A model generated the notes under the pieces. It worked only from the letters and a program-made list of their open reading frames with translations. It was not told where the DNA came from and made no database searches. Both the position numbers and the translations under genes were made by a program. Shown one piece after another: positions 16,307-24,713 of a stretch of 53,820 nucleotides of DNA; within the stretch, counting starts at the first letter, position 1; each line of letters begins with the position of its first letter. The DNA comes from an uncultured Lachnospiraceae bacterium (GTDB taxonomy: Bacteria > Bacillota > Clostridia > Lachnospirales > Lachnospiraceae), in contig CAJUSO010000021.1 of NCBI GenBank assembly GCA_910588965.1, positions 1 to 53,820 of the forward strand, in the 5' to 3' direction.

Positions 16307-18550
16307 CTAAGCTTTCTTTACCCCTTTCCCATCCCGGCCCGCCATCCTAAGACGGTGGAGCGCCACTTCTTTCTCCCTCACTGTAACATAGGATTCCTCC
16401 TGGCCCAGCACATAAGCCGCTTTCAGGCTGTCCTTGGGGTCAACCTTCATCCCCCGGACGCCCACAGCCCCTTTCTTCTTCTCCGGCACCTCCGCTGCAG
16501 GAAAACGCAAGAACATCCCTTTTTCTGTCTGCAGCACAATGCTTTCCCATTCTTCCCCTTCCATCTTATGTACCAGGAGGAGCCGTTCCCCCCCGTTCAG
16601 CTTCGTGGCGGCAGTCGTCCGCTTAGACACGTCAAATTCTTCCCCCCGGACCTGTTTCAGCATCCCGCTGCTGTTGGCAAACAGGAGGCGCTTCCCTGCC
16701 AGGCCTGCCAGGCAGCCCATATACAGGATAGATTCGCCGCTGCTGTCATAATTGCTGATATTATCCAGCGGCGTGCCCTTATCCCGGAACTTTCCATGGG
16801 GGATGTCCAGAATTTTAACCATATGGAGCTGTCCCTTATCCGTGAAGACGCAGAGCCTGTCCGTATTCATGCAAGGGATTACATACCGGTTCTCCCCATC
16901 TGCCGCTTCCTTATTCCGCTCATACGTGGGCACATCCACGGCCTTTACATACCCAAACCGGTCCATTAAGAGGACAACCGGCATTTCCTCCGCTTTCTTT
17001 TCCTCATATACTGCTTCCTTGGCATTCTCAATGCCGGTCTTGCGCTCTTGCCCATACTCTTTCTGGAAATAATCCAGTTCCTTCATTATGGCCTTCGCCA
17101 TGGCCGTGCGGCTGCCTAATACCTCCTCATACCTTGCGATATTGGCAAGGGTCGCGCCGTGCTCCTTCCTCAAGGCCTCAATTTCCAGCCCAATCAGCTT
17201 ATACAGGCGCATTTCCAAAATCGCCGTGGCCTGCCGCTCCGTAAAACAGAGGCTGCGGGCATCCGCTTCAGAGCCTTTGAAACGGAACTTAATTTTCTCC
17301 GTCTTGCCATACATCAGGCATTCCTTGGCGTCCCGGATGTTCTTGGCCCCCCGCAGGATCTCTATGATAAGGTCGATGACGTCACAGGCCTTTATCAAGC
17401 CTTCCTGCACTTCCTTCTTCTCCAGCTCCTTGGCCAGCAGGGTCTTATACTTGCGGGTGGCCAACTCATATTGGAAATCCACATGATGGCGGATAACCGG
17501 CACAAGCCCCATCGTTTCCGGCCTGCCATCTGCTACCGCCAGCATATTGACCCCAAACGTGTCCTCCAGCCGTGTCTTTTTATAGAGCATATTGCAGAGG
17601 TTCTCCACATCTGCGCCTTTTTTTAGGTCCAGCACGATACGGATCCCTTCTTTGGAAGATTGGTTGGATATATCCACAATATCATTTGTCTTCCGTGACT
17701 CTGCCAGATTGTACACATCCAGCAGGAACTTCCCAATATTTGCCCCCAGCATCGTATAGGGGATCTCTGTAATCACCAGGCGCTGCCTGCCTCCCTTGGC
17801 CTGTTCGACCTCTACCCTTCCCCGTACCTTAACCTTCCCAGCCCCAGTCTCATAAATCTGGAGCAAATCATCCTTATTCACTACAATCCCCCCCGTGGGG
17901 AAGTCCGGCCCCTTAATATAGGCCATCATTCCCTCCGTGGTAATATCCGGGTCTTTCATATAGGCTTTGACGCCTTCAATCACCTCTGACAGGTTATGGG
18001 GCGGGATGCTGGTGGCCATGCCTACCGCTATCCCTTCCGCCCCATTGATAAGCAGGTTCGGCACTTTTACCGGCAGCACAGAGGGCTCTTTTTCGGTCTC
18101 ATCAAAGTTCGGCACAAAATCCACTACATCCTTATCCAAATCCGCCAGGTAAGCCTCCTGGGTAACCTTCGCGAGCCGTGCCTCCGTATAACGCATGGCG
18201 GCTGCCCCGTCCCCTTCCATAGAGCCGAAATTGCCATGCCCATCCACCAAAGGGAGCCCCTTCTTGAATTCCTGCGCCATTACCACCAGCGCTTCATAAA
18301 TAGAGCTGTCCCCATGGGGATGGTATTTTCCCATCGTATCCCCTACGATACGGGCACACTTCCGGTAAGGCCTGTCATGGCGGATGCCCAATTCATGCAT
18401 ATCATAAAGCGTCCTCCTCTGCACCGGCTTTAACCCATCGCGCACGTCTGGCAATGCCCTTGCCACAATGACGCTCATGGCATAGTCAATATATGATTTC
18501 TGCATTAACTCCGAATATTCCGTCCGGATAATCTGTTCCTTTTCCTGCAT
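16307..18550 (-). CDS. parC: Type IIA DNA topoisomerase subunit A (probably topoisomerase IV ParC)
   Basis: This breakage-reunion subunit cuts and rejoins DNA to relax or decatenate chromosomes. The protein is 747 aa. The quinolone-determining segment is GDTMGKYHPHGDSSIYEAL, with the usual Ser retained, and the catalytic Tyr is in AAAMRYTEARL. The C-terminal part has only weak beta-pinwheel blades and no GyrA-box (QRRGGKG-like), which argues for ParC or a ParC-like paralogue rather than gyrase. Nothing of the dnaA-dnaN-recF-gyrB origin cluster is nearby, another point for ParC. The start 17 bp after parE, with the two genes in the order parE-parC, shows they form one operon. Whether a separate gyrA exists cannot be seen here, so the name is provisional; the topoisomerase assignment itself is secure. 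Confidence 0.85.
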   Translation of the reverse strand: MQEKEQIIRTEYSELMQKSYIDYAMSVIVARALPDVRDGLKPVQRRTLYDMHELGIRHDRPYRKCARIVGDTMGKYHPHGDSSIYEALVVMAQEFKKGLPLVDGHGNFGSMEGDGAAAMRYTEARLAKVTQEAYLADLDKDVVDFVPNFDETEKEPSVLPVKVPNLLINGAEGIAVGMATSIPPHNLSEVIEGVKAYMKDPDITTEGMMAYIKGPDFPTGGIVVNKDDLLQIYETGAGKVKVRGRVEVEQAKGGRQRLVITEIPYTMLGANIGKFLLDVYNLAESRKTNDIVDISNQSSKEGIRIVLDLKKGADVENLCNMLYKKTRLEDTFGVNMLAVADGRPETMGLVPVIRHHVDFQYELATRKYKTLLAKELEKKEVQEGLIKACDVIDLIIEILRGAKNIRDAKECLMYGKTEKIKFRFKGSEADARSLCFTERQATAILEMRLYKLIGLEIEALRKEHGATLANIARYEEVLGSRTAMAKAIMKELDYFQKEYGQERKTGIENAKEAVYEEKKAEEMPVVLLMDRFGYVKAVDVPTYERNKEAADGENRYVIPCMNTDRLCVFTDKGQLHMVKILDIPHGKFRDKGTPLDNISNYDSSGESILYMGCLAGLAGKRLLFANSSGMLKQVRGEEFDVSKRTTAATKLNGGERLLLVHKMEGEEWESIVLQTEKGMFLRFPAAEVPEKKKGAVGVRGMKVDPKDSLKAAYVLGQEESYVTVREKEVALHRLRMAGRDGKGVKKA

Positions 18551-18567
18551 ACCGTTTCCTTTCTTAT

Positions 18568-20490
18568 CTATACATCCAGTTCCGCATCCCGGGCATGCTT
18601 ATGGATAAATTCCCGCCGGGGCAGCACCTCAGTCCCCATCAGCATCTCCGTCACATCAGAAGCCATCCTGGCATCCTCAATCTCCACCTGCTTTAAGATC
18701 CGTGTCTTGGGGTCTAAGGTAGTCTCCCAAAGCTGCTCTGCATCCATTTCCCCAAGCCCCTTATACCGCTGCAGGGTAAACGGCCCTTTGTGCCGCCTCC
18801 GGTACTTCTCCAAGGCCACATCGTCGTAAAGGTATTCCTCCTTCCCCCTGGCAGGGATTGCCTTGTACAAAGGCGGCATGGCAACATACACATGCCCTTC
18901 GTAAATCAGTTCCGGCATGAACCGGTAAAACAGGGTCAGCAGCAGCGTGGAAATATGCGCCCCATCCACATCTGCATCCGCCATAATGATAATCTTGCCA
19001 TACCTAAGCTTGGCAATGTCAAAGTCATTCCCATAGCCTTCGGAAAACCCGCAGCCAAAGGCATTAATCATGGTCTTTATCTCTGCATTCCCTAATACCT
19101 TGTCAATGCTGGCCTTCTCCACATTCAAAATCTTCCCCCGGATTGGCAGGATGGCCTGGAAATTCCTGTCCCTGGCGGTCTTTGCCGACCCCCCTGCGGA
19201 ATCCCCCTCCACAATGAAAATCTCACAGGCCGAAGCATCCCTGCTCTCACAGTTCGCCAGCTTCCCGTTGGAATCAAAGGAAAACTTCTGCTTGCTCAAG
19301 AGGTTCGTCTTGGCCTTCTCCTCGGTCTTGCGGATCTTCGCCGCCTTCTCCGCACAGGAGATTACCTTCTTCAGGTTCTCTAAGTTCCTGTCAAAATAAA
19401 GCTGGATTTCTTCCCCTGCCACCTTGGAGGTAGCGCGGGCCGCATCCTGGTTGTCCAATTTCGTCTTCGTCTGCCCTTCAAAACGGGGCTCCGGATGCTT
19501 GATGGATATCACAGCCGTCATCCCGTTGCGCACGTCCGCCCCGGTGAAATTAGAATCCTTCTCCTTCAAGATGCCAAGCTCCCTGGCATAATTATTGATG
19601 ATTGTGGTAAACACCGTCTTAAAGCCGGTAAGGTGCGTCCCCCCTTCCGCATTGTAAATATTATTGCAGAATCCCAGGATATTCTCATGGAATTCATTGG
19701 TATACTGGAAAGCCGCCTCTACGGACACCTTCTCGCTCTCCCCCTTGAAATACACCACGTCATGGACAGTCTCCGCCTTCTTATTCAGATCCTTCACAAA
19801 GCCCACAATCCCCTCTTCCTCATGGAAGGCCTGGCGCTCCGTCCCTTCCCCGCGCCGGTCCTCATAGTAAATGGTCAGCCTGGGGTTTAGGTAAGCCGTC
19901 TCGTGGAGCCTGCTCTTTACATCCTCCTCCTTAAACCGTGTCTTCTCAAAAATCTCCGGATCCGGCAGGAAATTAATCCGTGTGCCTGTCTTCTTCGTCC
20001 TGCCAATCACCGGGAGGAGGCCTCTTTCCAATTCCAAGGCCGGCTTCCCCTGCTCGTACCGGTCATGGTACACCTTCCCCCCTAAGTGCACCTCCAGGTC
20101 CAAATATGCGGACAGGGCATTCACCACGGAAGAGCCCACGCCATGCAAGCCTCCGCTGGTCTTATAAGCATCATTGTCAAACTTCCCGCCGGCATGGAGG
20201 GTCGTAAATACCAGGCGCGCCGCAGACACGCCCTTCTCATGCATCCCCACCGGGATCCCACGGCCGTTGTCCTCCACCGTACAGGAACCGTCCGCCTCCA
20301 GCGTCACCCAAATGGTATCACAGAACCCTGCCAGATGCTCATCCACGGAATTATCCACAATCTCATATATTAAATGGTTCAGCCCTTTCCTGGACACGCT
20401 CCCAATATACATCCCCGGGCGCTTCCTGACTGCCTCAAGCCCTTCCAGCACGGTGATATTCCCAGCGCCATATTCCTGTCTCACTGCCAT
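18568..20490 (-). CDS. parE: Type IIA DNA topoisomerase subunit B (probably topoisomerase IV ParE)
   Basis: This is the ATPase/TOPRIM subunit partnering the downstream A subunit. The protein is 640 aa. GHKL ATPase motifs: EIVDNSVDEHLAGF, DNGRGIPVGMHEKG, and LHAGGKFDNDAYKTSGGLHG. The TOPRIM domain has EGDSAGGSAK with its metal-binding Glu, and DADVDGAHI. The C terminus carries QRYKGLGEMDAEQLWETT, shared by GyrB and ParE. The start at 20490 is preceded by AGGATAGG and AAAGGAA. The promoter at 20543-20571 lies between two LexA-like boxes. From memory, parEC of Bacillus subtilis is among loci bound by LexA, which would fit the ParE naming; this needs checking. Confidence 0.88.
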   Translation of the reverse strand: MAVRQEYGAGNITVLEGLEAVRKRPGMYIGSVSRKGLNHLIYEIVDNSVDEHLAGFCDTIWVTLEADGSCTVEDNGRGIPVGMHEKGVSAARLVFTTLHAGGKFDNDAYKTSGGLHGVGSSVVNALSAYLDLEVHLGGKVYHDRYEQGKPALELERGLLPVIGRTKKTGTRINFLPDPEIFEKTRFKEEDVKSRLHETAYLNPRLTIYYEDRRGEGTERQAFHEEEGIVGFVKDLNKKAETVHDVVYFKGESEKVSVEAAFQYTNEFHENILGFCNNIYNAEGGTHLTGFKTVFTTIINNYARELGILKEKDSNFTGADVRNGMTAVISIKHPEPRFEGQTKTKLDNQDAARATSKVAGEEIQLYFDRNLENLKKVISCAEKAAKIRKTEEKAKTNLLSKQKFSFDSNGKLANCESRDASACEIFIVEGDSAGGSAKTARDRNFQAILPIRGKILNVEKASIDKVLGNAEIKTMINAFGCGFSEGYGNDFDIAKLRYGKIIIMADADVDGAHISTLLLTLFYRFMPELIYEGHVYVAMPPLYKAIPARGKEEYLYDDVALEKYRRRHKGPFTLQRYKGLGEMDAEQLWETTLDPKTRILKQVEIEDARMASDVTEMLMGTEVLPRREFIHKHARDAELDV

Positions 20491-20519
20491 CCTATCCTGA
20501 TTCCTTTCTATGTATTATC

Positions 20520-20533
20520 GGTACATATGTTCT
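20520..20533. promoter_or_regulatory. LexA-like box, downstream of the parE promoter
   Basis: GGTACATATGTTCT on the plus strand. It matches the Firmicutes LexA/DinR box CGAAC-N4-GTTCG well in the GTTC arm and partly in the other. It lies just after the predicted transcription start. Confidence 0.45.
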
Positions 20534-20542
20534 ATTTATCCT

Positions 20543-20571
20543 ATTGTAACACGCATTGCCTCATTTGTAAA
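20543..20571 (-). promoter_or_regulatory. Sigma-A promoter of parE-parC
   Basis: On the minus strand TTTACA (20566-20571), 17-bp spacer, TACAAT (20543-20548). It lies between the kinase stop codon and parE, flanked by the two LexA-like boxes. Confidence 0.8.
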
Positions 20572-20578
20572 GCTATTT

Positions 20579-21379
20579 TCATACATATGTTCGATTTTTT
20601 ATTTCCTTCCACAATTCCTTTTCTAATTCACCGCAGGACTGGTAACGCTCTTTGGGGTTTGCCCTGGTGCATTTCCAGATGACCTTATCCAGCCGGCGGG
20701 GCACTAGCCTGTTCCAATGGCGGGCATGGTACTCCCCTGCCGGGAACCTCCGGACGTCTGCCCCGGTCAGGAGGCGGTACATGGTTGCCCCCAGCCCATA
20801 AATATCCGTCCTTGCATCAATAGCCCCATCCCGCTCCATCTGCTCAGGCGCGGCATACCCTTTGGTCCCAAGCCTTATCTCCTCTTCCTTGCCTGCCCAT
20901 CCCCAGACAGCCCCAAAATCAATCAGGCGCAAGTTCCCCCCTGGCTGCCGCACAATGTTGCCCGGCTTCATATCCCGGTACACCAGGGGCGGGCTTAGCT
21001 GGTGCAGGTAGCCTAATACCAGGCACATATCCCTTCCCCATTTGGCCACTTCTCCCGGAGGGATAGGCCCCCGGCGCTTTAACATATCCTCCAGGGTCTC
21101 CCCCTGCAGGTATTCCATCACGATATAGCAGCGCCCCTGCCCTTCCATCCGTTCCTCGATGTGCGGGAAATAAGGATAGTCCAGCTTCTGCACCAATTCT
21201 GCCTCATTTTTCAGCATCTGGTAAAGCCGTCCATCCATGAGCCGCCCCTTATCTAGTTCCTTGACCGCCCATTTCCTGCCCCTTTCCCTGTCCACTGCCA
21301 AATAAACCTTTGAAAACCCACCTTCCCCTAATACTGCTTCTATCTCATACCGGTTCCCCAAAACACTGCCTATTTCCAA
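20579..21379 (-). CDS. Hanks-type Ser/Thr protein kinase (soluble, kinase domain only)
   Basis: A 266-aa eukaryotic-like protein kinase consisting of the catalytic domain alone. The Gly loop is GEGGFSKVY (about 19-27), the ATP-binding lysine is in AVKEL, the catalytic loop is YRDMKPGNI (Tyr replaces the usual His of HRD), the metal-binding motif is DFGA, and the substrate segment is APEQ. There is no transmembrane segment and no PASTA domain, unlike PrkC/StkP, and no partner phosphatase is adjacent. The start is a TTG at 21379 with GGAAGGGGGG about 9 nt upstream; no ATG fits the domain boundary. Substrates cannot be inferred. It ends inside a LexA-like box and is separated from gpsA by a terminator. 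Confidence 0.92.
   Translation of the reverse strand: MEIGSVLGNRYEIEAVLGEGGFSKVYLAVDRERGRKWAVKELDKGRLMDGRLYQMLKNEAELVQKLDYPYFPHIEERMEGQGRCYIVMEYLQGETLEDMLKRRGPIPPGEVAKWGRDMCLVLGYLHQLSPPLVYRDMKPGNIVRQPGGNLRLIDFGAVWGWAGKEEEIRLGTKGYAAPEQMERDGAIDARTDIYGLGATMYRLLTGADVRRFPAGEYHARHWNRLVPRRLDKVIWKCTRANPKERYQSCGELEKELWKEIKNRTYV
20580..20593. promoter_or_regulatory. LexA-like box, upstream of the parE promoter
   Basis: CATACATATGTTCG on the plus strand, with a perfect GTTCG arm and a weaker second arm. It shares the ten bases ACATATGTTC with the box at 20520. It coincides with the last codons (R-T-Y-V) and the stop of the kinase gene. Confidence 0.45.
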
Positions 21380-21486
21380 ATATCAGCGCCCCCCTTCCAA
21401 ACGCGCAGAAACCCTTCTCCCTGCGCCTGCTGCTTCCCGCCAAGGGCGCCTTTCCCCTGTGCATTTAGAGAATGCCGCAAAAAAAC

Positions 21487-21523
21487 AGAGAAAAGGGCGA
21501 ACGCTCCAAAAAAGCCTTCACCC
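21487..21523 (-). terminator. Probable terminator of the gpsA operon
   Basis: On the minus strand GGGTGAA pairs with TTCGCCC, with an inner GCT/AGC stem, followed by TTTTCTCTGTTTTTTT. It lies about 45 bp past gpsA and just upstream of the kinase gene. Confidence 0.65.
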
Positions 21524-21568
21524 ATCCCTCTGATACCGCCGGAATTTACTGCCATATCACTTTATCTT

Positions 21569-22582
21569 CTACGCATCTTCCCACATTTTCTCATGTTCTG
21601 CCTTCTTGTCCCTGAGCATCAGCCCCTGGACTGCCTCTTTTACCGGCTCCCCTGCAAACAGTACCCTGTTTACCTCTTCAATAATCGGCATGGGAACCTG
21701 GTATTTTTCTGCAAGCCCCATGGCAGCCTTGGCGGAATACACGCCTTCCACCACCATATGCACTTCTTCCATGGCTTCCTCCATGGTCTTGCCCTGCCCA
21801 ATCAGCATCCCAGCCCTCCGGTTCCGGCTGTGCATGCTGGCGCAGGTCACAATCAAGTCGCCTATGCCTGTCAGGCCGCTGAGCGTCTCATATTTGGCCC
21901 CCATTGCCAGCGCCAGACGCCCAATCTCCGTAATCCCGCGGGTAATCAGCGCAGCCTTTGTGTTGTCGCCATACCCAACCCCGTCTGCCATTCCAGCCGC
22001 CAGGGCAATCACATTTTTCAGCGCCCCGCCCAGCTCAACCCCCAGCATATCCGGGCTGGTATAGACACGGAACACATCATTCATAAAGATATTCTGCACA
22101 TATTCCGCATCTTCCTTCCTCTTCGCCCCTGCCACACAAGTCGTCGGGAGCCCGCGCCCCACCTCCTCTGCATGGCTGGGCCCGGATAATACGGCTACCC
22201 GTGCCTTAGGGATTTCCTCCGAAATAATATCCGTAAGCGTCATTAACGTATTTTCCTCGATCCCCTTTGCCACATTCACAATCAGCGTCTGCCCGTCTAC
22301 ATAGGGCTTGAGCTTCTTGGCTGTGCTCCTGACAAATACAGAAGGTACTGCCAGAACCAGCAGATCCCTCCCACAAGCTGCCTGCCCAAGGTTTGCCGTC
22401 AGCTGGATCCCATCTTCCAAGCGGACGCCTGGGAGCTTCTCTTTGTGCTCCCTGTCCCTTTGCAGCATCCTGATTTCCTCTTCGATAGCTGACCAGGCTG
22501 TCACCTCATGCCCATTTTTTTCTAATACCGTGGCCAGGGCAATCCCCCAGCTTCCTGTTCCGATTACGCTAACTTTTGCCAT
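21569..22582 (-). CDS. gpsA: Glycerol-3-phosphate dehydrogenase [NAD(P)+]
   Basis: GpsA reduces dihydroxyacetone phosphate to sn-glycerol-3-phosphate, the backbone of phospholipids. The protein is 337 aa, the usual length. The NAD-binding Rossmann motif is VIGTGSWGIALA; other family marks are VLSGPSHAEEV with the catalytic-region residues, GVELGGALKNVIALAAG, and SGLTGIGDLIVTC with SRNRRAG. The ATG at 22582 has GGAGG 6 nt upstream. It follows plsY by 79 bp, so the product feeds directly into the enzyme encoded by its operon neighbour. Confidence 0.98.
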   Translation of the reverse strand: MAKVSVIGTGSWGIALATVLEKNGHEVTAWSAIEEEIRMLQRDREHKEKLPGVRLEDGIQLTANLGQAACGRDLLVLAVPSVFVRSTAKKLKPYVDGQTLIVNVAKGIEENTLMTLTDIISEEIPKARVAVLSGPSHAEEVGRGLPTTCVAGAKRKEDAEYVQNIFMNDVFRVYTSPDMLGVELGGALKNVIALAAGMADGVGYGDNTKAALITRGITEIGRLALAMGAKYETLSGLTGIGDLIVTCASMHSRNRRAGMLIGQGKTMEEAMEEVHMVVEGVYSAKAAMGLAEKYQVPMPIIEEVNRVLFAGEPVKEAVQGLMLRDKKAEHEKMWEDA

Positions 22583-22661
22583 AATTCCCTCCAAAAAATA
22601 ATTGGCCAGGTTTCCCTAGAAGCCATCCTGCTGCTCCCTTCTCCCTATGGAATTGCAGCAG

Positions 22662-23327
22662 CTATTGCTTCTTTGCCGGGTCCCCTGATTTGTGCAAAGA
22701 AAACTTATTCTCCGTCCCCTTAAGCAGCCGCATAATATTTGCATGGTGCCGCCCCAGGATTAAGAGCGTAAAGGCGGCGCCCAGCACATAAACCTCTGGC
22801 AGCAGCCCTGTGCGCACCCCCAAATACCCCAGCTGGCCATATAAAATCAGCTGGACAAAAAAGCAGGCGCCCACCAAAATAGATCCCAAGGATACATACT
22901 TCGTCAGCGCTACCACCAAAAGGAACACCAGCAGGCACACAGGCGCCATCGGCGGGTAGAAGGCCAGGAGAAACCCTGCGGTACAGGCAACGCCCTTCCC
23001 GCCTTTAAACCCCATATAGAAGGGGAAATTATGCCCCAGCACGCTCCCAAGCCCTGCATACATAGCCAGCAGCCGGACCCCATCCCCGTATTCCTGACGG
23101 AACAGAAGCCAGGCAGCCAGCATGGACAGCATGGTCTTGCCTGCATCCCCCAAAAAGACAATCAGGCCTGCCTTCGCCCCCAAAGTACGCAGGGTATTTG
23201 TAGCCCCGGCATTCCCGCTCCCATGCTCCCGTATATCAATATGCTGCGTTTTCCCATAAAGATAGCCTGTCTGGAACAGCCCGAAAGCATACCCTAACAC
23301 CAGGCAAATAATCCGGCTTGCAATCAT
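22662..23327 (-). CDS. plsY: Acyl-phosphate:glycerol-3-phosphate acyltransferase PlsY
   Basis: PlsY is the membrane enzyme that moves an acyl group from acyl-phosphate to glycerol-3-phosphate, the first step of phosphatidic acid synthesis. The protein is 221 aa with about five membrane segments. The family motifs are seen: DIREHGSGNAGATNTLRTLG (motif 1), a glycine-rich GHNFPFYMGFKGGKGVA (motif 2), and the C-terminal HHANIMRLLKGTENKFS (motif 3). It begins 2 bp after the der stop, with its ribosome site AAGGAAGGAG inside the der tail, so translation is coupled to der. Confidence 0.97.
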   Translation of the reverse strand: MIASRIICLVLGYAFGLFQTGYLYGKTQHIDIREHGSGNAGATNTLRTLGAKAGLIVFLGDAGKTMLSMLAAWLLFRQEYGDGVRLLAMYAGLGSVLGHNFPFYMGFKGGKGVACTAGFLLAFYPPMAPVCLLVFLLVVALTKYVSLGSILVGACFFVQLILYGQLGYLGVRTGLLPEVYVLGAAFTLLILGRHHANIMRLLKGTENKFSLHKSGDPAKKQ

Positions 23328-23329
23328 CC

Positions 23330-24652
23330 CTACCGCTCCTTCCTTTCCCGTATAATAAACTTCAGCGAAGTGCCCTGGAAGCCAAACGCATCCCGGATCC
23401 GGTTCTCCAAATACCGGACATAGGAAAAATGCATCAGTTTTTTATCGTTCACGAATATTACAAACGTGGGCGGCTTCACTGCCACCTGGGTCGCATAGAA
23501 AATCTTCAGGCGCCTGCCCCTATCCGAAGGGGGCTGCTGCAATGCAACGGCTTCTGACACAATCTCATTCAGAACGCCAGTAGCCACCCGCATGGAATGG
23601 TTCTCCAACACAGCGTCAATCACTTCAAACAGCTTCTGGGTACGCTGCCCAGTCTTGGCGGAAATGAACATCAGCTGGGCATAGGGCATGAAGCTTAGCA
23701 CCTCACGGATCTTCTCGGTATGCTTATAAATGGTCTTGTCGTCCTTCTCAATGGCATCCCATTTATTCACTGCCACAATCACGCCTTTCCCACGCTCATG
23801 GGCAATGCCCGCAATTTTGGCGTCCTGCTCCGTCACCCCTTCCGTAGCGTCAATCACTACCACCACGACGTCCGCCCGCTCCACAGCCGTCACCGCGCGG
23901 ATAATGCTGAACCGCTCCAGTTCTTCCTTAATCTTGCTCTTCCGCCGCAGCCCCGCCGTATCTATGAAAACATATTCCCTGCCGTCTTTTACAATCTCTG
24001 TGTCAATGGCGTCCCGGGTCGTGCCTGCAATGTCGGACACAATGACCCGTTCTTCCCCCACCAGGTGGTTAATCAAGGAAGATTTGCCCACATTCGGCTT
24101 CCCTACAATCGCAATCTTGGGCCTGCTGTCCTCTTCCCCTTCCTCCACATCTGGCGGGAAATGCTTGGCCACCTCTTCCAGCATATCCCCAATCCCAAGG
24201 CGGGAAGCGGCTGAAATCGGAATCGGGTCCCCTATCCCAAGATTGTAAAACTCATACACATCCGGCATGAATTTCTCAAAGCTGTCTACCTTATTGACTA
24301 TTAAAAGTACCGGCTTCCTGGCGCGCCGCAGCAAGTCCGCTACCTTGGAATCTGCATCCACAAGCCCCTGGCGCACGTCCGTAAGGAAAAGAATCACATC
24401 TGCCGTATCAATGGCAATCTGAGCCTGCTCCCGCATCCGTGACAGCATCATGTCGCTGCTGTCCGGCTCAATCCCGCCGGTATCTATCAAGGTAAAAGAC
24501 ATATTCAGCCAATTCACATCTGCATAAATCCTGTCCCTGGTCACTCCTGGCGTATCCTGCACAATGGAAATGCGTTCACCCGCCAAAACATTAAACAACG
24601 TGGATTTCCCCACATTCGGCCGCCCTACGACGGCTACTACTGGTCTGCTCAT
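23330..24652 (-). CDS. der: Ribosome-assembly GTPase Der (EngA)
   Basis: Der is an essential GTPase with two consecutive G domains acting in 50S subunit maturation. The protein is 440 aa. The first G domain has GRPNVGKST, DTPG, DTGG and NKVD; the second has GKPNVGKSS, DIAGTTRDAI, DTAG and NKWD; a C-terminal KH-like domain follows (MPYAQLMFISAKTGQ region onward). A gpsA/plsY neighbourhood is common for der in Clostridia. It starts 61 bp after the DUF512 gene. Confidence 0.98.
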   Translation of the reverse strand: MSRPVVAVVGRPNVGKSTLFNVLAGERISIVQDTPGVTRDRIYADVNWLNMSFTLIDTGGIEPDSSDMMLSRMREQAQIAIDTADVILFLTDVRQGLVDADSKVADLLRRARKPVLLIVNKVDSFEKFMPDVYEFYNLGIGDPIPISAASRLGIGDMLEEVAKHFPPDVEEGEEDSRPKIAIVGKPNVGKSSLINHLVGEERVIVSDIAGTTRDAIDTEIVKDGREYVFIDTAGLRRKSKIKEELERFSIIRAVTAVERADVVVVVIDATEGVTEQDAKIAGIAHERGKGVIVAVNKWDAIEKDDKTIYKHTEKIREVLSFMPYAQLMFISAKTGQRTQKLFEVIDAVLENHSMRVATGVLNEIVSEAVALQQPPSDRGRRLKIFYATQVAVKPPTFVIFVNDKKLMHFSYVRYLENRIRDAFGFQGTSLKFIIRERKER

Positions 24653-24669
24653 CCTATTCTCCTAACCTT

Positions 24670-24707
24670 AAAAGGCTGCCGCATATAAAATACATCCCGC
24701 AACAGCC
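24670..24707 (-). terminator. Weak terminator or attenuating hairpin between the DUF512 gene and der
   Basis: On the minus strand GGCTGTTGC pairs with GCGGCAGCC (two G-T pairs) around a 16-base loop, followed by TTTTAAGG. It could reduce read-through from the DUF512 gene into der; I see no separate der promoter. Confidence 0.45.
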
Positions 24708-24713
24708 CCTACA

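Noticed and set aside
21370..21555. 61-codon frame upstream of the kinase (minus strand)
   Set aside because: It has no ribosome site, contains the gpsA terminator hairpin and overlaps the kinase start.
24670..24707. Strong terminator separating the DUF512 gene from der
   Set aside because: The stem has G-T pairs and only a TTTT tail, and der has no visible promoter of its own, so I list it only as a weak hairpin.
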